The translations under genes were made by a program, and so were the position numbers. The notes below the pieces were generated by a model, which searched no databases, had not been told where the DNA came from, and saw only the letters and a list, made by a program, of their open reading frames with translations. From the NCBI RefSeq assembly GCF_900169075.1, contig NZ_LT827015.1, positions 3,240,158 through 3,304,157 of the forward strand: a stretch of DNA of 64,000 nt, in the 5' to 3' direction. Shown here in pieces: positions 19,665 through 27,100 of this stretch. The DNA comes from Chryseobacterium phocaeense (GTDB lineage Bacteria; Bacteroidota; Bacteroidia; Flavobacteriales; Weeksellaceae). The stretch's first letter is position 1; every line of letters begins with the position of its first letter.

Positions 19665-19961
19665 TCACAGCTCTTCCATCGGGTCCCAGAACCGTTTTTT
19701 AAAGTTTTTTATCCTCAGATTTTCTACAACAATTCCTTCTGCTTCCAATCTTTTCTGGAATTCAGGAACGGACAAAACCCCGGAACTGGATATGACGCGG
19801 TGTGCGGGCACATCTTCAGGGCATCCTCCCATAGCTTTTCCAACATGGCGGGAGTGGTTCGGGTATCCCACAGCTTTTGCAATGGCTCCGTAAGAGGAAA
19901 CCCGGCCTTTGGGAATCAGCCTTGAGACCTCGTATACCTGTTGTTTGAAAATTTCATCCAT
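19665..19961 (-). CDS. Alkyltransferase-like (ATL) protein, MGMT family without the reactive cysteine
   Basis: A 98-aa protein with the O6-alkylguanine-DNA alkyltransferase C-terminal fold: IPKGRVSSYGAIAKAVGYP, SRHVGKAMGGCP (with the likely Arg finger R38), and VPAHRVISSSG. Active alkyltransferases have PCHR; here it is PAHR (residues 52-55), so the methyl-accepting Cys is Ala. Such ATL proteins bind O6-alkylguanine and hand the lesion to nucleotide excision repair. ATG 19959-19961 (MDEIFKQQV) is used; the frame extends upstream to 20027 without family character. Confidence 0.88.
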   Translation of the reverse strand: MDEIFKQQVYEVSRLIPKGRVSSYGAIAKAVGYPNHSRHVGKAMGGCPEDVPAHRVISSSGVLSVPEFQKRLEAEGIVVENLRIKNFKKRFWDPMEEL

Positions 19962-20051
19962 TGTTCTGTAACCTGTTTTTGTTATTGAAACACTGTTTTT
20001 CTGAATTGATAAGCAGTTCTGCATCATTTTTGGATTCTAAACCGCTCAATG

Positions 20052-20222
20052 ATGTTTCATTTTAAATATAAAGATATGAAAAAATCATTTTTCAAACTGC
20101 TGAATACAGTGAATAAAAAGGTGCTTCCCAAGCTTAGTAACAAAGATCCGAACCATCTAACTAAAATTGAAAAGGGAATTCTGGCTTACCGGTATTTCGT
20201 GCTGGTGAATTCTCTAGACTGA
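20052..20222 (+). CDS. 56-aa conserved-looking small protein
   Basis: A short frame, MFHFKYKDMKKSFFKLLNTV to YRYFVLVNSLD, with internal Met at residue 9 as the more likely start (MKKSFFKLLNTVNKKVLPKL). It is lysine-rich, with a C-terminal AYRYFVLVNSLD. I recall small flavobacterial proteins of this shape, sometimes mislabelled SsrA-binding protein; that label is not supported here. The composition looks coding. It ends ten bases before the structured element at 20232. Confidence 0.6.
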   Translation: MFHFKYKDMKKSFFKLLNTVNKKVLPKLSNKDPNHLTKIEKGILAYRYFVLVNSLD

Positions 20223-20231
20223 CCTTCGCGT

Positions 20232-20343
20232 TAGGGATATGGAGGGCGCGAGCGTAAGCAAGCGGTACTGTGTACCGGAACGAAGTGGAGCCCGGAACAG
20301 CCCGACCCGGGATGTGGGAGATAAGATGGCGAGGGACACGCCC
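20232..20343 (+). ncRNA. GC-rich structured element, possibly a Flavo-1-type RNA
   Basis: A sharply GC-rich block in AT-rich surroundings. It opens AGGGATATGGAGGGCGCGAG, contains the hairpin CGGTAC-TGT-GTACCG, then GGAACGAAGTGGAGCCCGG, AGCCCGACCCGGG and ends GAGGGACACGCCC. This order of blocks resembles the Flavo-1 RNA motif described in Flavobacteria. The assignment is from memory of the motif; no covariance search could be run. No open frame of note exists on either strand. Confidence 0.4.
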
Positions 20344-20442
20344 AACATGGTTATTATCTGTGTAAATGTACCATCCGTGGTGAAAAACAAAAGCGCTCCA
20401 ACTCAATTGAAACGCTTTGTATTTTAATAAGAAATTAAATTC

Positions 20443-21417
20443 TTAAGAATTTTCTAAAATGTAAGAGAACATCAATGGAGCACAGATGGTTGCATCACTC
20501 TCAACGATGAATTTCGGTGTGGTGATATCCAGTTTACCCCAGGTAATTTTCTCATTGGGAACTGCTCCTGAATAAGAACCGTATGATGTTGTAGAATCAG
20601 AAATCTGGCAGAAATAAGACCAGAAAGGAACATCATGCATTTCCATATCCTGATAAAGCATCGGTACCACACAGATAGGGAAATCTCCTGCAATTCCTCC
20701 CCCGATCTGGAAGAAACCAACTCCTTTTCCAGCTGAATTCTTAGTATACCAGTCTGCAAGATACATCATATATTCGATCCCTGATTTCATCGTGGTTGCT
20801 TTCAGTTCCCCTTTGATACAGTAAGAAGCGAAGATATTACCCATGGTAGAATCTTCCCAGCCCGGAACTACAATCGGAAGGTTTTTCTCTGCTGCTGCAA
20901 TCATCCAGGAATTTTCTCTTGGAATTTCGTAATACTGCTCAAGCACCCCTGAAAGGATCATTTTGTACATAAATTCGTGTGGGAAATAACGCTCACCTTT
21001 GGCTTCCGCATCTTTCCAGATATCCACAATATGCTTCTGAAGTCTTCTGAATGCTTCTTCTTCAGGAATACATGTATCTGTAACCCTGTTCAGGCCTCTT
21101 TCTAAAAGGTCCCACTCATCCTGGGCTGTAAGGTCTCTGTAATGAGGAACTCTTTCGTAGTGAGAGTGTGCCACAAGGTTCATCAGGTCTTCCTCAAGGT
21201 TGGCTCCTGTACAAGAGATAAAATCAACTTTTCCCTGACGGATCATTTCTGCAAGAATCTTTCCCAATTCGGCAGTAGACATTGCTCCCGCCAAAGTGAT
21301 CATCATTTTTCCGCCATCTTTAAGATGTGCAACATACCCCTTAGATGCATCCACCAATGCAGCCGCATTGAAGTGCAGGTAATATTTCTCTATAAATTCA
21401 GAAATCGGTTTGCTCAT
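20443..21417 (-). CDS. Deoxyhypusine synthase family protein
   Basis: A 324-aa homologue of deoxyhypusine synthase, the NAD-dependent enzyme that transfers aminobutyl from spermidine to eIF5A in eukaryotes. Bacterial members lack eIF5A as substrate and may be homospermidine-synthase-like. Visible: GGKMMITLAGAMSTAELG, DFISCTGANLEEDLMN, VVPGWEDSTMGN, and PNEKITWGKL, whose Lys aligns with the catalytic lysine (SWGK). The gene ends 20 bp after the minus-strand T-rich tail and is transcribed alone, opposite to the RNA element. Confidence 0.88.
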   Translation of the reverse strand: MSKPISEFIEKYYLHFNAAALVDASKGYVAHLKDGGKMMITLAGAMSTAELGKILAEMIRQGKVDFISCTGANLEEDLMNLVAHSHYERVPHYRDLTAQDEWDLLERGLNRVTDTCIPEEEAFRRLQKHIVDIWKDAEAKGERYFPHEFMYKMILSGVLEQYYEIPRENSWMIAAAEKNLPIVVPGWEDSTMGNIFASYCIKGELKATTMKSGIEYMMYLADWYTKNSAGKGVGFFQIGGGIAGDFPICVVPMLYQDMEMHDVPFWSYFCQISDSTTSYGSYSGAVPNEKITWGKLDITTPKFIVESDATICAPLMFSYILENS

Positions 21418-21443
21418 TATTTTATTTTTTGCAAAGATAAAAC

Positions 21444-22091
21444 TTAAAAACGGAATGAGACAGCCGCACTTAAAGAAACTCTGTGTAAACCTTCTTTTTG
21501 ATCTTCCGGAAACTCAACTTTCGTACCATTGAATGTCATGCTGGATAAAGTTCCGGCCGTAAATCCAAGTTTCGGCCCAATTAGAATATTGTCTGTCACA
21601 GCATACTGATACCCGAAATCGGCTTCCAAACCTAAGCTGGATCCTTTTCCGTTAACAGATCCGGTAACGGTCTTATAAGAAATGACACCCAGCCCGAAAT
21701 CCATAAATAATTTATGCCTTGTATCCTCATTGTAGTTGGAATACATTATTGAAGGCCCAAAAAAGGTAATATGATCTTTTGTGCTTACATTAGCTGAAAC
21801 TGTATTTCCATTCTGTCCCTGCACCCTTAATATGCCGTCGCTTGAAGCACTGTAATTGGAATATCTGAAACCAATTCCAATATTTTTCAGATTATAGTAG
21901 GCCGCAACATCGAAGTTCACTCCACTTTTCAGCCCCTTAATATACTCTCTTTCTTCTCTGCTGATTCCTTTAGGCATAGAAGCTGTTCTCCAGGCATAGC
22001 CTACAGACGGTACAATTGAAAATTTTTGCTGGGCAAAAGACATTACAGAGAAAGAAAAGAATACGAATGTTAGTGTTTTTTTAATCATCAT
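21444..22091 (-). CDS. Outer-membrane beta-barrel protein
   Basis: A 215-aa small porin-like protein. It has a signal peptide (MMIKKTLTFVFFSFSVMSFA, then QQ) and about eight amphipathic strands with aromatic girdles (SIVPSVGYAWR, IGFRYSNYSASS, HKLFMDFGLGVISYK), ending in the C-terminal Phe of barrel proteins (LSAAVSFRF). ATG 22089-22091 or 22086-22088 can serve; the longer frame to 22151 is not signal-like. The function is unknown. Its stop lies 26 bp from the start of the deoxyhypusine-synthase-like gene, so the two may be co-transcribed. Confidence 0.82.
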   Translation of the reverse strand: MMIKKTLTFVFFSFSVMSFAQQKFSIVPSVGYAWRTASMPKGISREEREYIKGLKSGVNFDVAAYYNLKNIGIGFRYSNYSASSDGILRVQGQNGNTVSANVSTKDHITFFGPSIMYSNYNEDTRHKLFMDFGLGVISYKTVTGSVNGKGSSLGLEADFGYQYAVTDNILIGPKLGFTAGTLSSMTFNGTKVEFPEDQKEGLHRVSLSAAVSFRF

Positions 22092-22272
22092 TTGAAATTT
22101 TCGCCCAAAAATAAGATTTTTATTGATCAAAAAAATACAACCAGAAAACAAACTCTATTTTGATTATTTTTATCCACCTAAAATCATCAAAAAAGAAATA
22201 TAATTTTACCAAACGAAGCAGCTATAGTTGATAATTCTCTAATTCTTAACCCTAATTCCTCATATCTCTTCC

Positions 22273-22665
22273 CTAAAACCTAAACTTCCTGTTCTCTTTC
22301 TTCTCAGAAATTTTCTTTTTGGTATCCAGCCGTTTCTGTTTTTGCCCTTTTGAAGGTTTGGTAGGCACTCTTTTCTTGGGAACGATTAAAGCTTTGTCTA
22401 CAAGTTCCAGTATCTTTTCAGTGGCTTTATTCTTGTTCATCAGCTGGGTTCTGCTCTCTGAAACCGTTAGAAATAAGTAGCCTTCAGCATTGATCCTGTT
22501 TTTTAATTTATTCAGAATTAATTCCTTCTGGTGTTCATTGAAAAACTCAGATGCTGCAACAGGCCACAGCACGGTAACAGAAGTTTCCACTTTATTGACA
22601 TTCTGCCCTCCTGCCCCGCTGCTCCGGGAAGTTCTGAAACTAAGTTCCTTTGAAAAATCTTTCAT
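22273..22665 (-). CDS. arfB: Peptidyl-tRNA hydrolase ArfB (alternative ribosome rescue)
   Basis: A 130-aa protein that releases stalled ribosomes lacking a stop codon. It has the release-factor catalytic motif in SSGAGGQNVNKVETSVTV (GGQ) and a basic C-terminal tail (TKPSKGQKQKRLDTKKKISE) that enters the mRNA channel, as in ArfB/YaeJ. It lacks the codon-recognition domains of RF1/RF2. It lies just downstream of menE on the same strand. Confidence 0.93.
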   Translation of the reverse strand: MKDFSKELSFRTSRSSGAGGQNVNKVETSVTVLWPVAASEFFNEHQKELILNKLKNRINAEGYLFLTVSESRTQLMNKNKATEKILELVDKALIVPKKRVPTKPSKGQKQKRLDTKKKISEKKENRKFRF

Positions 22666-22719
22666 GTTTTTTTATTTGAGAATCAAGAATCAAGAACCAA
22701 GATACAACTTAGGTAATAA

Positions 22720-23754
22720 TTATGAACCATGGGCTATTATTTTATGGAGTTCCATCCTACTTACTTTTCCGTTTGGGGTTCTGGGAATTTTCTCGATGAA
22801 AATTATTTCTTTCGGCTTGTGAAATTTTTTCTCAAATGGAATGGCTGATATTCTTTCTGCTATATCCCCGGACTCTTCACCTTCAATAACCAGTATCAAT
22901 TTCTGGCCCAAACTTTCATCCTTTATTCCCACAAAAACGGCTTCATTGGGAATTTCTTTTTTTACTAAATTTTCCAGACTTTCAGGGAAAATTTTCACGC
23001 CTCCTGAATTAATGACATTATCAATGCGCCCCAGGAATTTAAACTGGTTTTCATTTTTAATTTCAACTAAATCATTAGTCTGCAGAACCTCAGCATTCAG
23101 ATCGGGAGCATAAATTTTCAGGCATCCCCTTTCATCCAGACTAATGGAAACGTTTTCAAAAACGGTGAATACTTCCTCAGGTTCCGGCATCAGCTTCTTG
23201 AGGGCAATGTGGGAAAGTGTTTCAGACATTCCGTATGTTTCAAAAAAACGGTTTGCGGTGCCGGACAATTGTTTATTATCGATCATTTTCTGCTTCAGAC
23301 TTTCGGAAACCGCTGCTCCCCCGATGATAAGATTTTTAATCAAGTGTAATTTATCCAGTGAATGTTCCACCTGAAGGGGCGTCATCGCACAGAAGTCTAT
23401 TTCCTCATTTAAATGTTCAAGCGGTTTCAAAGAGGGATTTGTAATCTGTAATTTTAATTTTCTTTCCGCGGAACGTACAATCATCATTTTTCCCGCAATA
23501 TATTCTACCGGCAGGCATAGCAATGCTTTATCTCCTTCCTTTAACCCCAGAAAATTACAGGTCATCACAGCTGAATTGATCATTCTCTTTTTCTCAATTT
23601 CAAAAATTTTCGGAGTGCCGGTAGAACCCGAAGTCTGCACTTTTACCCGATCACCATTAGAAAACCATTCCTCTAAAAAATTTTTGATACTATATTCAAA
23701 ATCGGTTTGAAAAGATAAATTATTAATATTGAGATTATTGAAGTCTAGCAGCAT
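22720..23754 (-). CDS. menE: AMP-binding enzyme, probable o-succinylbenzoate-CoA ligase
   Basis: A 344-aa acyl-adenylate-forming enzyme. The P-loop motif is TSGSTGTPKIFEIEKKRM; then FETYGMSETLSHIALK, IKIYAPDL-like block and FLGRIDNVINSGGVKIFPES, ending PRTPNGKVSRMELHKI with the catalytic Lys. The short length and GMSE motif fit MenE of menaquinone synthesis, though no other men genes are near. ATG 23752-23754 (MLLDFNNLN) is chosen: the longer frame to 23898 overlaps the tRNA-Gln gene on the opposite strand. Confidence 0.82.
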   Translation of the reverse strand: MLLDFNNLNINNLSFQTDFEYSIKNFLEEWFSNGDRVKVQTSGSTGTPKIFEIEKKRMINSAVMTCNFLGLKEGDKALLCLPVEYIAGKMMIVRSAERKLKLQITNPSLKPLEHLNEEIDFCAMTPLQVEHSLDKLHLIKNLIIGGAAVSESLKQKMIDNKQLSGTANRFFETYGMSETLSHIALKKLMPEPEEVFTVFENVSISLDERGCLKIYAPDLNAEVLQTNDLVEIKNENQFKFLGRIDNVINSGGVKIFPESLENLVKKEIPNEAVFVGIKDESLGQKLILVIEGEESGDIAERISAIPFEKKFHKPKEIIFIEKIPRTPNGKVSRMELHKIIAHGS

Positions 23755-23806
23755 GATTGTGTAAAATAAAAACCAGTGTAAATTTAAAAAAAAGTTTAAA
23801 AAGTTC

Positions 23807-23836
23807 TTGTATCTAGAGAAAAAAGCTGTAAATTTG
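23807..23836 (+). promoter_or_regulatory. Promoter of tRNA-Gln copy 1
   Basis: TTG at 23807-23809, a 19-nt spacer, then TAAATTTG at 23829-23836: a perfect Bacteroidota sigma-ABfr promoter. The same layout stands before tRNA-Gln copy 2. Confidence 0.85.
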
Positions 23837-23853
23837 CCCCACTGAAATAACAA

Positions 23854-23924
23854 AGACCCATGGTGTAGCGGTAACACTACTGATTTTGGTTCAGTCATCT
23901 GGGGTTCGAATCCCTATGGGTCTA
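23854..23924 (+). tRNA. tRNA-Gln (anticodon TTG), copy 1, island integration target
   Basis: 71 nt. Acceptor stem AGACCCA / TGGGTCT with discriminator A; anticodon stem ACTGA/TCAGT enclosing TTTTGGT with anticodon TTG; T-loop TTCGAAT. It differs from copy 2 (58965) only at 23916, where it has A instead of G. CCA is not encoded. The 3' end is the attachment site of the island, and the base at 23916 is probably island-derived, because the displaced host end at 53555 has G like copy 2. Confidence 0.96.
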
Positions 23925-23928
23925 CAAA
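23911..23928 (+). other. Left attachment site of the island (within tRNA-Gln)
   Basis: TCCCTATGGGTCTACAAA. It matches 53555-53572 at 17 of 18 positions. The match starts in the T stem and extends four bases past the tRNA. Confidence 0.82.
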
Positions 23929-23968
23929 AGTCTTGTTAATCATTTGATTTTCAAGGCTTTTTTATTTT
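23927..23968 (+). terminator. Island-supplied terminator after tRNA-Gln
   Basis: Stem AAAGTCTTG / CAAGGCTTT (one G-T pair) around a 16-nt loop, then TTTATTTTT. It replaces the host terminator displaced to 53570. Confidence 0.7.
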
Positions 23969-24023
23969 TCTAGTCAACACATAGTCAATAAGTTTATTTT
24001 TGAGATGATTTTAATAAATTCAA

Positions 24024-24070
24024 AATTTACATTACAGTCTTTTTAAGAATTTGCTTATCTTGGTCACAAC
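24024..24070 (+). repeat. Possible fossil CRISPR repeat beyond the degenerate end
   Basis: TTGCTTATCTTGGTCACAAC (24051-24070) keeps TTATCTT and GTCACA of the repeat with about 7 bases deleted between. It ends in TCACAAC exactly like the degenerate repeat at 24101-24147, and exactly 30 bases, one spacer length, separate the two. Confidence 0.4.
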
Positions 24071-24100
24071 AAAACATTAGATGACAGAACTTGACGCATT

Positions 24101-27100
24101 ATTTTGAATTGCTTTCAAAGATTATTATCTTAGTGATCAATCACAACTGCTCTGTCCACCTGTAACGAGTGCATGGCGTTGTGAATTGCTTTCAAAAATT
24201 ATTATCTTAGTAATCAGTCACAGCAGCAGTACAGCTATTTCGTTGAGTATTTAAGTTGTGAATTGCTTTCAAAAATTATTATCTTAGTGATCAGTCACAG
24301 CGTGTCGTTAAAATCCCAGTCTATATAGGGCGTTGTGAATTGCTTTCAAAAATTATTATCTTAGTGATCAGTCACAGCTATCAGCTGGAAAGATGAATAA
24401 AAGAGGTGGTTGTGAATTGCTTTCAAAAATTATTATCTTAGTGATCAGTCACAGCTTTTTACCTTGTTTTGTGACGTTATAATTAGTTGTGAATTGCTTT
24501 CAAAAATTATTATCTTAGTGATCAGTCACAGCTAACCAACTGTGTAGTTGTGAAATCTCCTAGTTGTGAATTGCTTTCAAAAATTATTATCTTAGTGATC
24601 AGTCACAGCTTTATTAATAGACATATGTCAATTAGTTTTGTTGTGAATTGCTTTCAAAAATTATTATCTTAGTGATCAGTCACAGCAAACCGGAAAATTA
24701 GATGAAGATGACGACTGTTGTGAATTGCTTTCAAAAATTATTATCTTAGTGATCAGTCACAGCATAAAATGAAATTTAATATCGGCGACTTAGGTTGTGA
24801 ATTGCTTTCAAAAATTATTATCTTAGTGATCAGTCACAGCGAATAGTCTCCTCGGAATTTTAATCGTTCTGTTGTGAATTGCTTTCAAAAATTATTATCT
24901 TAGTGATCAGTCACAGCTATTTACATCTATACTGTTTACTGTATTGTGTTGTGAATTGCTTTCAAAAATTATTATCTTAGTGATCAGTCACAGCACTTTG
25001 TTTTAGTCTCAATTGCCAACATGGGTTGTGAATTGCTTTCAAAAATTATTATCTTAGTGATCAGTCACAGCTGTTTTTCCTGAGTACAAAGACAAATTAG
25101 TGTTGTGAATTGCTTTCAAAAATTATTATCTTAGTGATCAGTCACAGCAAGATTAATTGTCATCTGGCCGTCCAGAGAGTTGTGAATTGCTTTCAAAAAT
25201 TATTATCTTAGTGATCAGTCACAGCAAAGCGGAAACCCGGACCGCAATCTTCCGGGTTGTGAATTGCTTTCAAAAATTATTATCTTAGTGATCAGTCACA
25301 GCTTTTAGTTTCATATTCCTTCATCGCTTCATGTTGTGAATTGCTTTCAAAAATTATTATCTTAGTGATCAGTCACAGCTCCCCCATAGAATTATATGGC
25401 AAGATTGGGGTTGTGAATTGCTTTCAAAAATTATTATCTTAGTGATCAGTCACAGCACGGCCTCGGCGTTTGAATCTTGCCATAACGTTGTGAATTGCTT
25501 TCAAAAATTATTATCTTAGTGATCAGTCACAGCCTTGCCATATAATTCTATGGGGGACAAAGAGTTGTGAATTGCTTTCAAAAATTATTATCTTAGTGAT
25601 CAGTCACAGCTAATCATGTTGCCAAGCTCTATTTCTGAGTGTTGTGAATTGCTTTCAAAAATTATTATCTTAGTGATCAGTCACAGCCTACATGGGATAT
25701 ATCTGTGGAGGACTTACGTTGTGAATTGCTTTCAAAAATTATTATCTTAGTGATCAGTCACAGCTTTCTAAAACACGTCTTGCGGACGGATCTGGTTGTG
25801 AATTGCTTTCAAAAATTATTATCTTAGTGATCAGTCACAGCCACAAAGGGAAACATGGAAACCTTCATTCCGTTGTGAATTGCTTTCAAAAATTATTATC
25901 TTAGTGATCAGTCACAGCGAACTGGAATTATCCCTATTACTGGAAACTGTTGTGAATTGCTTTCAAAAATTATTATCTTAGTGATCAGTCACAGCTGACG
26001 ACTGAGCCAGGTCTTACCACCAATAGTTGTGAATTGCTTTCAAAAATTATTATCTTAGTGATCAGTCACAGCACAATGAAAGCCCATTTATAGGGTTTCA
26101 TTGTTGTGAATTGCTTTCAAAAATTATTATCTTAGTGATCAGTCACAGCTTAATGTAAGTTGTGGTATTCTCACATGTCGTTGTGAATTGCTTTCAAAAA
26201 TTATTATCTTAGTGATCAGTCACAGCTTAAAATTTTTCTAATGCTTGTTCTTTTGTGTTGTGAATTGCTTTCAAAAATTATTATCTTAGTGATCAGTCAC
26301 AGCCCATACATCTGCAGTACGGTAAAGCCTTTAGTTGTGAATTGCTTTCAAAAATTATTATCTTAGTGATCAGTCACAGCTTTTGAGAATAAATATTGCT
26401 TTCAGGAAACGTTGTGAATTGCTTTCAAAAATTATTATCTTAGTGATCAGTCACAGCACATCCCCAGGAGGGGTAGGATCTCCAAACGTTGTGAATTGCT
26501 TTCAAAAATTATTATCTTAGTGATCAGTCACAGCCTAACTTTCCGCCGTATGTATCTACTTTGGGTTGTGAATTGCTTTCAAAAATTATTATCTTAGTGA
26601 TCAGTCACAGCTTATGGGTAGCATGGAGTATAGCAGCGTTAGTTGTGAATTGCTTTCAAAAATTATTATCTTAGTGATCAGTCACAGCTTAATGTATTTA
26701 GATTCCGGTTCTCCTGCTGTTGTGAATTGCTTTCAAAAATTATTATCTTAGTGATCAGTCACAGCCTGATCCCCCGGCGTCCTCTCCTGCACCTTGTTGT
26801 GAATTGCTTTCAAAAATTATTATCTTAGTGATCAGTCACAGCTTACTTCCCATTCAGGTAGTATGTTTTCTAGTTGTGAATTGCTTTCAAAAATTATTAT
26901 CTTAGTGATCAGTCACAGCATTCGAGCTGCTTATTAGCAGGCTACGATGGTTGTGAATTGCTTTCAAAAATTATTATCTTAGTGATCAGTCACAGCTGGA
27001 ATCTATCGCTGTACTCCTCTGATACTGTTGTGAATTGCTTTCAAAAATTATTATCTTAGTGATCAGTCACAGCAATGGTACAGTAGTTGTTTTAGTAGAT

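Noticed and set aside
23755..23898. 48-residue N-terminal extension of MenE
   Set aside because: It would be encoded by the reverse strand of the tRNA-Gln gene and its promoter; family similarity begins only at MLLDFNNLN.
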